The position numbers and the translations under genes are program-made. This document shows, one piece after another, positions 1 to 7,553 of a DNA stretch of 11,154 bases. Under the pieces are notes generated by a model that saw only the letters and a list, made by a program, of their open reading frames with translations, ran no database searches and was not told the origin of the DNA. This DNA is from Acidobacteria bacterium CG_4_9_14_3_um_filter_49_7 (GTDB lineage Bacteria > Acidobacteriota > Holophagae > Thermotomaculales > Thermotomaculaceae), in contig PFTO01000189.1 in NCBI GenBank assembly GCA_002789615.1, positions 1 through 11,154 of the forward strand, given 5' to 3'. The first letter of the stretch is position 1; each line of letters starts with the position of its first letter.

Positions 1-181
1 CAATTGCCGGCAATATCCGCTCCATAAGCCACCAGAAAGCAAGAACTACTGTAATGCTGCCAACCAGTCCGGCCAGTCGTTTTACAGATGCATGCATGGT
101 GCCCATCAGTGCCGTCAGAGCTATTCCTGCAAAAAGGATTATCAAGGGCATAAGCGCGGTCACGTTCACTGTCACATTCAT
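1..181 (-). CDS. nuoN: NADH:quinone oxidoreductase subunit N (ND2), N-terminal part (cut by window edge)
   Basis: The first 60 residues of an open frame that runs off the left edge. The start ATG at 181 overlaps the nuoM stop by 4 bases, and GGGGG at 189-193 lies 7 bases upstream. The visible part has two hydrophobic segments (about residues 10-27 and 39-55) separated by a short basic stretch (HASVKRL), as in the first helices of antiporter-like subunits. No diagnostic channel residue lies in this part, so the identification rests on position directly after nuoM, the coupled start and the membrane character. An alternative antiporter-like protein cannot be excluded from the fragment alone, but nuoN is by far the likeliest. 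Confidence 0.85.
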   Translation of the reverse strand, partial: MNVTVNVTALMPLIILFAGIALTALMGTMHASVKRLAGLVGSITVVLAFWWLMERILPAI

Positions 182-1713
182 TTCTGCACCCCCTGGACGG
201 TACTCTGTTCAGAAACAACAACCTGTTCTGTGTGCTGTATCAGTTTCATGTAGTGTTCCACCGATTTGTCCATCTTATGCAGGAAAAAACCAGGGAACAG
301 TCCAATCCAGAAAACCATAATCAGCAGGGGAAAGAGATAAATTCTTTCCCTGAGGTTGACATCTTTCAGTTTCATGTTGTTCTCAGACGGTTCCACATTA
401 AAAAATACACGCTGGTACATCCAGAGCATATATACGGCGCCGAGTATGACACCGACTGCAGCAAGTGCCGCATACCAGAAAGCATAGGGATAAGCCGACT
501 TGAACGTCCCCATGAGAATCAGAAATTCTCCGATAAATCCATTTGTCAGCGGGAGGCCGATACTGGACAGGGTAAAAATCATGAAGATGACAGCATAGAC
601 GGGCATAACCTTTGCGAGGCCACCGTAATCCGAAATGAGCCGGGTGTGGGTCCGTTCATACACAATTCCCACCAGAAGGAACAGCGCACCGGTAGAAATT
701 CCGTGGTTGATCATCTGGAGCATTGCACCTTGAACGCTGTAAATGGTCAGGGCAAAAAGACCAACCATTACGTAACCCAGGTGGGACACGGATGAGTATG
801 CCACAAGTTTCTTGACATCTTTCTGGACCATCGCTACCAGAGCTCCGTAGATAATTCCAACTATTCCCAGAACAATCACGTAAGGTGCAAAGGTCTTAAC
901 AGCAGACGGAAACAGTGGCATGGCAAAGCGGATAAATCCATAAGTTCCCAGTTTCAGCAGGACACCTGCCAGGATAACTGAACCGGCTGTGGGCGCTTCA
1001 GTGTGCGCATCCGGGAGCCAGGTATGGAATGGGAAAATCGGCACTTTAATGGCGAACGCAATGGCGAATGCAGCAAAAAGATATGTCTGTTCGGCTCCTG
1101 AAAAATGGTAAGCATAGAGACTAAGTAGTTCAAAACTTCCTGTTTTCAAGTACATATAGATAATGGCAACCAGCATCAGGAGAGAACCTGCCATTGTGTA
1201 AATAAAGAACTTTACTGCCGCGTAGAGTCTTCGTTCACCGCCCCAGACTCCGATAATGAAGTACATGGGAATGAGCATGACTTCCCAGAACAGATAGAAC
1301 AGGAAAGTGTTCAATGCAACCAGGGAACCAAGAATCCCCACTTCCAGCAGAAACATGTTAATCAGAAATGATTTCGTCTTCTTCGTGATGGAAGAGTAAA
1401 CAGATAAAAAGATGATGGGCCCCAGAAACGTTGTCAGAAGAACAATCCATAGATTGATTCCGTCCAGTCCGATGTGATAGTTCACCGACGCGAACCGGGT
1501 AGAAAACCATGGAAGAACTTCCTCAAACTGGATTTTGTATACGGATGAGTCAAATCGAAAAACCAGAAACAGGGAAAGTAGAAAATGAATCAGCGCGAAT
1601 CCGATTGAAAACTGCTTCAGCATCTTCTCCTGCCGGCCAGGGATCATCGTCAGAACAATTACCGCAAGTACGGGCAGAAAAGTCACAATGGAAAGTATAT
1701 GTGTGTTCAACAT
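178..1713 (-). CDS. nuoM: NADH:quinone oxidoreductase subunit M (ND4), antiporter-like
   Basis: Middle proton-pumping subunit of the membrane arm. The protein has 511 residues, typical length. Glu144 (LFWEVMLIPMYFIIGVWGG) matches the essential Escherichia glutamate. Lys223 (IKVPIFPFHTWLPDAHTEAP) and Lys254 (GVLLKLGTYGFIR) are the channel lysines, His337 lies in INHGISTGALFLLVG, and Glu396 (NGFIGEF) is the C-terminal channel acid. The last 30 residues form a polar tail with no recognisable motif. GAGG, overlapping the nuoL stop, lies 7 bases before the ATG. The stop overlaps the nuoN ATG by 4 bases (ATGA). Confidence 0.97.
   Translation of the reverse strand: MLNTHILSIVTFLPVLAVIVLTMIPGRQEKMLKQFSIGFALIHFLLSLFLVFRFDSSVYKIQFEEVLPWFSTRFASVNYHIGLDGINLWIVLLTTFLGPIIFLSVYSSITKKTKSFLINMFLLEVGILGSLVALNTFLFYLFWEVMLIPMYFIIGVWGGERRLYAAVKFFIYTMAGSLLMLVAIIYMYLKTGSFELLSLYAYHFSGAEQTYLFAAFAIAFAIKVPIFPFHTWLPDAHTEAPTAGSVILAGVLLKLGTYGFIRFAMPLFPSAVKTFAPYVIVLGIVGIIYGALVAMVQKDVKKLVAYSSVSHLGYVMVGLFALTIYSVQGAMLQMINHGISTGALFLLVGIVYERTHTRLISDYGGLAKVMPVYAVIFMIFTLSSIGLPLTNGFIGEFLILMGTFKSAYPYAFWYAALAAVGVILGAVYMLWMYQRVFFNVEPSENNMKLKDVNLRERIYLFPLLIMVFWIGLFPGFFLHKMDKSVEHYMKLIQHTEQVVVSEQSTVQGVQK
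189..193 (-). promoter_or_regulatory. G-run ribosome binding site of nuoN
   Basis: GGGGG on the minus strand inside the end of nuoM, 7 bases before the nuoN ATG at 181. It supports that start for a gene of which only the first 60 codons are visible; the next ATG, at 177, is out of frame and meets a stop at once. Confidence 0.65.
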
Positions 1714-1722
1714 CGTTCTACC

Positions 1723-3678
1723 TCACCCTACAAAGATCCAGAAAAGGATCAGGATTCCAGTGAGCATTGAGAAGGCGTACATCTTCACAGAGCCATTCTG
1801 GAACAGGCCTATCACCCTTCCGCAGCAAGTGGCCAGCATACCGGCCAGATTCACCGCGCCATCAATTAAAATCACGTCTATGTAATACCAGAAAAAATCA
1901 CCAATCCGTTTCACCGGACGAATGACAAGGACAGAATAGATTTCATCTACATAGTATTTATTCAGGACTAACTTGTAGATGTATCCCAAAGAACCGGTTG
2001 CAAGCTTATCCGGCACCGTACTTTCTTTCCTGTAGAGACTCCCTGCAATCAACCAGCCGGCAATCGCAATGGCCACTGAAATGCCCATCATCTTCCATTC
2101 AGTGGAAACGTTGTGCAGGTAATGAACCGGGTTCACTGCAGGAATGAGCGGTTCAAGAACCTTGTCCAGCACATTCGGGAGATGAAAGATGTGGGGAATT
2201 CCAATGAACCCGCCTATTGCCGCAAGTATTCCCAGAATTGTCAGTGGGATCGTCATGCTGCGCGGGGATTCATGGAGTGCTTCTTCTTCCTTCTCTGCTC
2301 CCCTGAATTTCCCGAGAAAGGCCACGTACACCAGTCTGAACATATAAAATGAGGTGAGCAGAGCTGCTACTGCACCAATGGCCCAGAGGTAGTTATGACC
2401 GGAAGCAAATGCCTTCCATAGAATCTCATCCTTTGAAAAGAAACCGGAAAATATGGGGAAACCGGAAATCGCCAGTGTGGCTACCAGAAATGTCCAGTAG
2501 GTAACCGGCATGAATTTTCTCAAACCGCCCATGTTCCGAATATCCTGAGGGTCTTTGTCATGGACGCCCGCGTGGTGATACGCATGGTGCATGGCATGAA
2601 TCACAGATCCGGAACCCAGAAAGAGTAGTGCCTTGAAAAAAGAATGGGTAATGATGTGGAAAAATCCGGCTACAAATGCGCCGACCCCAAGCCCGAGAAA
2701 CATGTATCCAAGCTGGGAAATGGTGGAGTATGCCAGTACTTTTTTTATGTCATTCTGCACGGTTCCGATTGTCGCTGCAAACAGTGCCGTGATACCGCCT
2801 ACCCAGGCAACGATCAACAGTGTGTTTGGCGTCAACTGGAACAGAAAGTTCAACCGCACGATCATATAGACACCGGATGTGACCATTGTTGCCGCATGGA
2901 TCAAAGCAGAAACCGGTGTCGGGCCGGCCATGGCATCCGGCAACCACACGTAGAGCGGAAGCTGGGCTGATTTGCCTACGGCGCCGACAAAAAGCAGCAG
3001 GGTCGCTACGGTAATCAACCCCGTGGTCAATTCAGGAGCCAGATGATTGCTTAAGATTACCTCCTGCATTTGCGGAAACTGGAGGGTCCCAAACAGATAG
3101 AACAGCAGGAACATTCCAAGGAGAAATCCAAAATCACCAATTCGGTTGACGAGAAAAGCTTTTTTCCCGGCATCAGAAGCAACCTTTGTGGTGTAGTAAA
3201 ATCCGATTAACAGGTAGGAACAGAGGCCCACCCCTTCCCATCCGACAAACATGAGCAGAAGATTGTCCGCCAGTACAAGGGTCAGCATGGCAAACATGAA
3301 CAGATTCAGGTACGAAAAATATCTGAAATAACCCTCTTCCTCCGCCATGTACCCAACGGAGTAGACATGAATAAGGAACCCGACTCCCGCAACCATAAGT
3401 GTCATGGTTCCGGAAATTCGGTCAAATAGGAACGCAAAATTTACATGAAATCCACCAACATTCAGCCAGGGGAATAGAATATTGTGAATCCCCTCTTCCG
3501 ACAGCGCGGGGGTTGCCATCATATGGACGTAAAGAGCAACCGCAAAGGCGAAGGAACCAAAAATGGTCAGGTTTCCAATCCATGAGATTACTTTCTTTGG
3601 CATCCTGGACCCGAGCAGTCCATTTATCAGAAATCCTGCCAGGGGAAGTGTCGGTATCAGCCAGACGTAATTAGTCAT
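1723..3678 (-). CDS. nuoL: NADH:quinone oxidoreductase subunit L (ND5), antiporter-like
   Basis: Distal proton-pumping subunit of the membrane arm. The protein has 651 residues with many hydrophobic helices. Expected channel residues are visible: Glu148 (FVGWEGVGLCSYLLIGFYY), Lys236 (VGKSAQLPLYVWLPDAM), His261 (LIHAATMVTSGVYM), Lys312 and Lys313 (NDIKKVLAYSTISQLGYM), His345 and Lys349 (THSFFKALLFLG) and Lys416 (FSKDEIL). After GSGSVIHAMHH comes a His-rich insertion, residues 361-377 (six His), before the conserved RNMGGL. The C-terminal part, from about 555, fits the long lateral helix that runs along the arm, ending in a last hydrophobic helix at about 632-650. The start lies 7 bases after AGGGG. 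The stop TGA is part of the nuoM ribosome binding site. Confidence 0.97.
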   Translation of the reverse strand: MTNYVWLIPTLPLAGFLINGLLGSRMPKKVISWIGNLTIFGSFAFAVALYVHMMATPALSEEGIHNILFPWLNVGGFHVNFAFLFDRISGTMTLMVAGVGFLIHVYSVGYMAEEEGYFRYFSYLNLFMFAMLTLVLADNLLLMFVGWEGVGLCSYLLIGFYYTTKVASDAGKKAFLVNRIGDFGFLLGMFLLFYLFGTLQFPQMQEVILSNHLAPELTTGLITVATLLLFVGAVGKSAQLPLYVWLPDAMAGPTPVSALIHAATMVTSGVYMIVRLNFLFQLTPNTLLIVAWVGGITALFAATIGTVQNDIKKVLAYSTISQLGYMFLGLGVGAFVAGFFHIITHSFFKALLFLGSGSVIHAMHHAYHHAGVHDKDPQDIRNMGGLRKFMPVTYWTFLVATLAISGFPIFSGFFSKDEILWKAFASGHNYLWAIGAVAALLTSFYMFRLVYVAFLGKFRGAEKEEEALHESPRSMTIPLTILGILAAIGGFIGIPHIFHLPNVLDKVLEPLIPAVNPVHYLHNVSTEWKMMGISVAIAIAGWLIAGSLYRKESTVPDKLATGSLGYIYKLVLNKYYVDEIYSVLVIRPVKRIGDFFWYYIDVILIDGAVNLAGMLATCCGRVIGLFQNGSVKMYAFSMLTGILILFWIFVG

Positions 3679-3682
3679 CCCA

Positions 3683-3985
3683 TCACCCCTTTAACAGCTT
3701 CATGTCATCCACCTGGATGCTCTCTTTCAGTTTGAACCATGCCACAACCAGCGCCAGCCCGACAGCTGCCTCTGCCGCAGCAACGGCAAGGATAAAAAAC
3801 ACAACGATCTGGCCATCAACATTTCCCAGGTAGCGGGAAAACGCCACAAAAGACAGGTTCACAGAATTCAGAACAATTTCTATACTCATGAAAATTGTGA
3901 TGATGTTGCGACGGATCAGGATTCCGACGATCCCGATCGTAAACAAAACAGCGCTCAATATCAGATAGTCAATTAACGGTATCAT
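3683..3985 (-). CDS. nuoK: NADH:quinone oxidoreductase subunit K (ND4L)
   Basis: Three-helix membrane subunit in the proton-transfer path between NuoH/J and NuoN. The protein is exactly 100 residues, the standard length. The two membrane glutamates essential in the Escherichia protein fall at the same numbers here: Glu36 (SIEIVLNSVNLSF) and Glu72 (AVAAAEAAVGLALVV). The cytoplasmic-loop arginines Arg25 and Arg26 are also present. The ribosome binding site AGAGG lies 7 bases before the ATG. The gene is 1 base from nuoJ and 4 bases from nuoL. Confidence 0.97.
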   Translation of the reverse strand: MIPLIDYLILSAVLFTIGIVGILIRRNIITIFMSIEIVLNSVNLSFVAFSRYLGNVDGQIVVFFILAVAAAEAAVGLALVVAWFKLKESIQVDDMKLLKG

Positions 3986-3986
3986 G

Positions 3987-4487
3987 TCACAACCTCTTCT
4001 TAGAAATGAAAACCGCAGAAATCATCGCTGCTATCAGCAGTATTGAAATGATTTCAAACGGCACAAAATATCTGGAAAACAGTACATCTGCCAATTGCTC
4101 CACATTACCTTTCATCCCGCCAATCGGAGACATCTTGTCGTGGGCCATGACAATCTTGCTCGAAATGAAAGTGAAGTACACTCCCCATCCAATCACAATA
4201 GCCGCCAGAGTGGACAGCCCCGTAACCCATTTCGATCGCTTCTTGTCCAGTTCCGTGTGCTGATTTAACAGCATGATCACAAATAAAATCAAGACGATGA
4301 TCGCTCCGGAATATACAATCAGCTGCATGGCTGCAACGAATGGGGCGGAAAGCGTGACGTAGAGACCAGCTACCGCGACAAAACATAATAGCAAGTAAAG
4401 ACCGCTGACGATGGGTCGAGCACTTGTTACCACCATAATGGCAGAAAAAATCGCCAGAAAACTCAGAACATAAAATGCAATTACCAT
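3987..4487 (-). CDS. nuoJ: NADH:quinone oxidoreductase subunit J (ND6)
   Basis: Small membrane subunit next to NuoA and NuoK. In known structures its third helix contains a pi-bulge that changes during turnover. The protein has 166 residues and five hydrophobic stretches. The most conserved part, about 55-76 (AMQLIVYSGAIIVLILFVIM), corresponds to that third helix and includes its Tyr and Gly. A longer soluble loop at about 114-135 separates the last two helices. The start is preceded by GGGGTGGAA with the same spacing as at nuoH. The gene lies 12 bases after nuoI, the widest gap in the window, and its stop is followed after 1 base by the nuoK ATG. Confidence 0.95.
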   Translation of the reverse strand: MVIAFYVLSFLAIFSAIMVVTSARPIVSGLYLLLCFVAVAGLYVTLSAPFVAAMQLIVYSGAIIVLILFVIMLLNQHTELDKKRSKWVTGLSTLAAIVIGWGVYFTFISSKIVMAHDKMSPIGGMKGNVEQLADVLFSRYFVPFEIISILLIAAMISAVFISKKRL

Positions 4488-4489
4488 TT

Positions 4490-4498
4490 TTCCACCCC
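4490..4498 (-). promoter_or_regulatory. Ribosome binding site of nuoJ (GGGGTGGAA)
   Basis: GGGGTGGAA on the minus strand in the short nuoI-nuoJ gap, ending 2 bases before the nuoJ ATG at 4487. It is identical to the site before nuoH. Confidence 0.6.
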
Positions 4499-4499
4499 G

Positions 4500-4994
4500 T
4501 TAGTCCATCTTCTTTTTTGGCGTCTTTACCAGCTCTTCCATGGTTATCAGACCCTCTTCCCTTGAAAGTTGGGTAATTTCATACTCATTGGTCAGAATAA
4601 TCGCGTCTTCGGGACAAGCTTCTTCACAGTATCCACAGAAAATGCATCTGTGCAGATCAATTATGAATTGTTTCGGGCGCTTTTCCCGGGGATATCCTTC
4701 ATCAAGGTCATCAATGTCCTCTGCTTCAATGAAAATTGCGTCTGCCGGACATGCTGTGGCACAGCAGTAACAGGCAACGCATTTGATTGAACCATCCTCA
4801 CGGGTATTTAACCTGTGAAGGCCACGGTACCACTCGGGAAGGTCCTTTTTTCTTTCAGGGAATTCAACTGTGTACCGGTTTGAAGGCCGTGTAAACAGGG
4901 TTTTGAAGAAGTGTTTGATGGTAATTCCCATTCCCACAATAATAGCCGGCAGATACAGGCGATCCCAGAATGACAGTTTGACTTCTTTCTTCAT
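4500..4994 (-). CDS. nuoI: NADH:quinone oxidoreductase subunit I (two [4Fe-4S], N6a/N6b type)
   Basis: Ferredoxin-type (TYKY) subunit that relays electrons from NuoG to N2 in NuoB. The protein has 164 residues. Two CxxCxxCxxxCP motifs are complete: Cys72, 75, 78 and 82, and Cys117, 120, 123 and 127 (CIFCGYCEEACPEDAI). A further cysteine, Cys77, lies inside the first motif (CVACYCCATACP), where many relatives have Leu, Met or Lys. The N-terminal 35 residues are hydrophobic and basic (YLPAIIVGMGITIKHFFKTL), matching the amphipathic helix that lies on the membrane surface beside NuoH. The FPERKKDLPEWYRGLHRL segment at 45-62 is the usual family linker. GGGGG six bases before the ATG, within the end of nuoH, is the ribosome binding site. 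Confidence 0.97.
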   Translation of the reverse strand: MKKEVKLSFWDRLYLPAIIVGMGITIKHFFKTLFTRPSNRYTVEFPERKKDLPEWYRGLHRLNTREDGSIKCVACYCCATACPADAIFIEAEDIDDLDEGYPREKRPKQFIIDLHRCIFCGYCEEACPEDAIILTNEYEITQLSREEGLITMEELVKTPKKKMD

Positions 4995-4997
4995 TCT

Positions 4998-6029
4998 CTA
5001 CCCCCTGTACGCCAGAAATATTGCAACCACAACCATGTTCACCAGTGACAGTGGAATCATTACTTTCCAGCCAAGCCGCATCAGTTGATCATAACGGAAT
5101 CGGGGCAAGGTCCAGCGGACCCAGACAAATATCCAGAGAATGAATATAAGCTTCATCAGGAACGCCAGGATGGAACCCCATATCCACTGGTCCAGCCAGG
5201 GGAAGTGCCATCCTCCAAGGTAAAGAGTCACAAACAGTGCCGCGGCTGTAATCATGTTGGCGTATTCAGCCAGCGCGAACATGGAAAATTTCATACTGCC
5301 GTACTCGGTGTGGTACCCGATAATTTCAGATTCGCCTTCCGCAAGGTCAAAGGGCAATCGATTTGTCTCTGCAAACATAGCCACAAAGAACACGAGTGCT
5401 CCAAGGAACTGCGGGACCACGTTCCATAGACCTGTCTGGGCCGAAATCACTTCATCAAGTTGTAGACTTCCGGTTGAAAGAACAACCCCGACTACTGCCA
5501 TTGTCATCGCCAATTCGTAGGAAATCACCTGCGCGGAGGCGCGCATTCCGCCAAGGATGGACCACTTGTTGTTGGAAGCCCATGAGCCGATGATAATTCC
5601 GTAGACTCCCATGGACCCGATGGCCAATATGTAGAGCACACCAATATTCGTAGCAGGTGGGAGAATGCTGAGAAAATAATTGACCCCATTTACGTCAAAC
5701 GGACGGCCAAACGGGATAGCCGCAAAAGTCATTGTGGCTGGAATGAACGCAATAATCGGGGCAATCACAAAAAGTATTCTATCCACATTGTCAGGAATCA
5801 CATCTTCTTTGAAGAAGAACTTAATTCCATCGGCAACCGGCTGTGTCAAACCCATGATGCGGAACTTGCCAAACAGTGCGACACGGTTGGGCCCCACCCG
5901 GTCCTGAATGAAAGCTGCGCCACGCCGTTCCACCCATGTTCCGATAGCCACCATAGTTAGCACGATGATGAATACCGCCACCACTTTCACAATCATGAAA
6001 ACTTCCGGGGTCAACAGTTTTGCCATCAT
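4998..6029 (-). CDS. nuoH: NADH:quinone oxidoreductase subunit H (ND1)
   Basis: Membrane subunit that completes the quinone chamber with NuoB and NuoD and starts the proton-transfer chain. The protein has 343 residues, with about eight hydrophobic helices visible. Conserved segments include ERRGAAFIQDRVGPNRV at 34-50, QPVADGIKFFFKED at 63-76, ETNRLPFDLAEGESE at 221-235 and YHTEYGSMKF at 239-248. The charged loop at 221-247 lines the quinone tunnel. There EIIGYH has one residue fewer than the usual ELVAGYH or ELADGYH pattern. The gene begins with two ATGs (6029 and 6026). The first overlaps the nuoG stop as ATGA and lies at the same distance from GGGGTGGAA as the nuoJ start does, so I prefer it. 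The stop is 3 bases before nuoI. Confidence 0.97.
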   Translation of the reverse strand: MMAKLLTPEVFMIVKVVAVFIIVLTMVAIGTWVERRGAAFIQDRVGPNRVALFGKFRIMGLTQPVADGIKFFFKEDVIPDNVDRILFVIAPIIAFIPATMTFAAIPFGRPFDVNGVNYFLSILPPATNIGVLYILAIGSMGVYGIIIGSWASNNKWSILGGMRASAQVISYELAMTMAVVGVVLSTGSLQLDEVISAQTGLWNVVPQFLGALVFFVAMFAETNRLPFDLAEGESEIIGYHTEYGSMKFSMFALAEYANMITAAALFVTLYLGGWHFPWLDQWIWGSILAFLMKLIFILWIFVWVRWTLPRFRYDQLMRLGWKVMIPLSLVNMVVVAIFLAYRG

Positions 6030-7549
6030 AGTTCCACCCCTTCCTGTCCAATCTTGTCATAGTCCAGTTCAATCCCGAGTTTTTCTTTTGAAAACTTCCT
6101 CAACAGACTTTCCGGTCCGCTGAAGTCTTTACCGAACAACCATTTCCATAGTGGTTGAACCGATTCGGGATAGCCAAGCCCCCCGGTTGAGCGTTGAATT
6201 CTCTTTCCCGAATTGATGAAGCAGCCGTCCTCTTCCAGGAACATGGGAGCAGGAAGTGCCAATTTAGTATTTTCGCTGAATTCCGACCGCTCCACCTCAA
6301 ATACGATGCTGTATTTTGCCCTTTTCAGCAGGGAAAGTATCTTCACAAGGCTGTTGTCCCGAATGGAGCCAATACTGTGCAGTACAAGCACAACATCGTA
6401 ATCAGAAGTTTCCATGTCTGTAACCTTCGGGATTTCCAGCAATTTCATCATGTTGTGGTTTGGTGCTTTTACCTTCTCTATGAACAGAGCCGGCTCCGGA
6501 AGGTCTTTGCGATAGGGAGAGGGACGAAAAAGATCGTACCCCATTTTCTCAGCCAGCAAAATTGCCGCATAGTTTTCTTCGACAGAAACAAGCGGTGAAA
6601 GGACAACGGCACCAGCAGATTTACTGCTCAATGCTTCTTTCAGAAATGACCCGGCCTCTTCCGTTGTTACGGTTTCCCCATCCAGTTCGGGATGGAGCAG
6701 ACGTTCTTCTGTTTTGTTATAGTTGCTGTAGGAATATCGTCCCTCATCACAAATGAAAAAACGCCGCATCGAATAGTTGTTCGCCGAGATGAATCGGACT
6801 ACCGGTCCCAGGTTGGGATCAAGGGCTGTTTGCCTTGTATGGAGATCTACGTTCAAATTGCAACCGGCTTCACAACCCTGGCAAATAGTCCGTACATGGT
6901 CAGTAAGCCAGACCCTTTTCTGGAAGCGAAACTCATTCAATCCCAGAGCTCCAACCGGGCAAATATCTGAGATATTCGAAGCGAATGGATTATTGTCCAG
7001 GCCTTCCGGATCCACGCAGGTGATATGCGTATGAGCGCCCCTGTCAACAGTGGTCAATTCGTGGGTCTCTGTTACCTCATCCAGAAAGCGGATACAACGG
7101 GTACAGAGAACGCAACGGTTATCGTTCTTATAAATTTTTTCAGAGACTTTCTCGACCTTGTGCCGTTCTTTGGGAAAAATGCTTCGTCGCTTGTCAATTC
7201 CGTAGTCAAAGTTGTAATCCTGAAGATCACATTCCCCGGACTTGTCGCAAATGGGGCAATCCACCGGGTGGTCGAGCAAAATAAACTCCAGAACTCCCCT
7301 TCGGGCTTCCTTTACAAGATCTGAGTCCGTCAGGACTTCCATATCCTTCTGAACCAGGGTTGAACAGGCTGTCATCAGCTTGGGCATCCCCTTTACTTCC
7401 ACCAGACACATGCGGCAGTTTCCTGCAATCGACAGGCCGGGATGATAACAGAAATGCGGTATTTCAATATCCAGATTCCGGCACACTTCCAGGATTGTCT
7501 GGCCTTCTTCCACGCTGCGCTCTGTATTGTCAATTTTAATGTTAATCAT
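6026..7549 (-). CDS. nuoG: NADH:quinone oxidoreductase subunit G (75 kDa), short form
   Basis: Iron-sulfur subunit that carries electrons from NuoF toward NuoI. The ferredoxin-like N terminus binds [2Fe-2S] N1b through Cys34, Cys45, Cys48 and Cys62. His94, Cys98, Cys101 and Cys107 (HxxxCxxCx5C) fit cluster N5, and Cys146, Cys149, Cys152 and Cys197 (ICPVGAL) fit N6b. Cys223, Cys226, Cys230 and Cys267 (CxxCxxxC, then FFICDEGRY) fit the extra cluster N7, present in Escherichia and Thermus but absent from mitochondria. At 507 residues the protein is far shorter than the Escherichia (about 900), Thermus (about 780) or mitochondrial (about 700) versions. Only about 240 residues follow N7, so most of the molybdopterin-oxidoreductase-like domain is missing. 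Its distal motif survives at about 434-460 (LPAPMFLEEDGCFINSGKR). The frame is continuous and the stop overlaps the nuoH start by 4 bases, so this looks like a shortened functional gene, not a frameshift. Confidence 0.96.
   Translation of the reverse strand: MINIKIDNTERSVEEGQTILEVCRNLDIEIPHFCYHPGLSIAGNCRMCLVEVKGMPKLMTACSTLVQKDMEVLTDSDLVKEARRGVLEFILLDHPVDCPICDKSGECDLQDYNFDYGIDKRRSIFPKERHKVEKVSEKIYKNDNRCVLCTRCIRFLDEVTETHELTTVDRGAHTHITCVDPEGLDNNPFASNISDICPVGALGLNEFRFQKRVWLTDHVRTICQGCEAGCNLNVDLHTRQTALDPNLGPVVRFISANNYSMRRFFICDEGRYSYSNYNKTEERLLHPELDGETVTTEEAGSFLKEALSSKSAGAVVLSPLVSVEENYAAILLAEKMGYDLFRPSPYRKDLPEPALFIEKVKAPNHNMMKLLEIPKVTDMETSDYDVVLVLHSIGSIRDNSLVKILSLLKRAKYSIVFEVERSEFSENTKLALPAPMFLEEDGCFINSGKRIQRSTGGLGYPESVQPLWKWLFGKDFSGPESLLRKFSKEKLGIELDYDKIGQEGVEL
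6032..6040 (-). promoter_or_regulatory. Ribosome binding site of nuoH (GGGGTGGAA)
   Basis: GGGGTGGAA on the minus strand in the last codons of nuoG, followed by 2 bases and the ATG at 6029. The same 9 bases at the same distance precede nuoJ (4490-4498). This matching geometry favours the first of the two adjacent nuoH ATGs. Confidence 0.6.
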
Positions 7550-7553
7550 AAAC

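Noticed and set aside
232..795. A 187-codon open frame on the plus strand
   Set aside because: It lies fully antisense to nuoM, whose identity is certain, and its protein is highly polar with no recognisable domain. It is a shadow frame.
4105..4386. A second minus-strand frame within nuoJ (93 codons)
   Set aside because: It is in another frame of nuoJ, with soluble, low-complexity composition, and the membrane protein in the main frame has clear family motifs.
6026..7549. nuoG as a pseudogene or frameshifted gene because of its short length
   Set aside because: A single open frame runs through all cluster motifs to the conserved distal motif, and its stop is coupled to nuoH. No second fragment appears in another frame.
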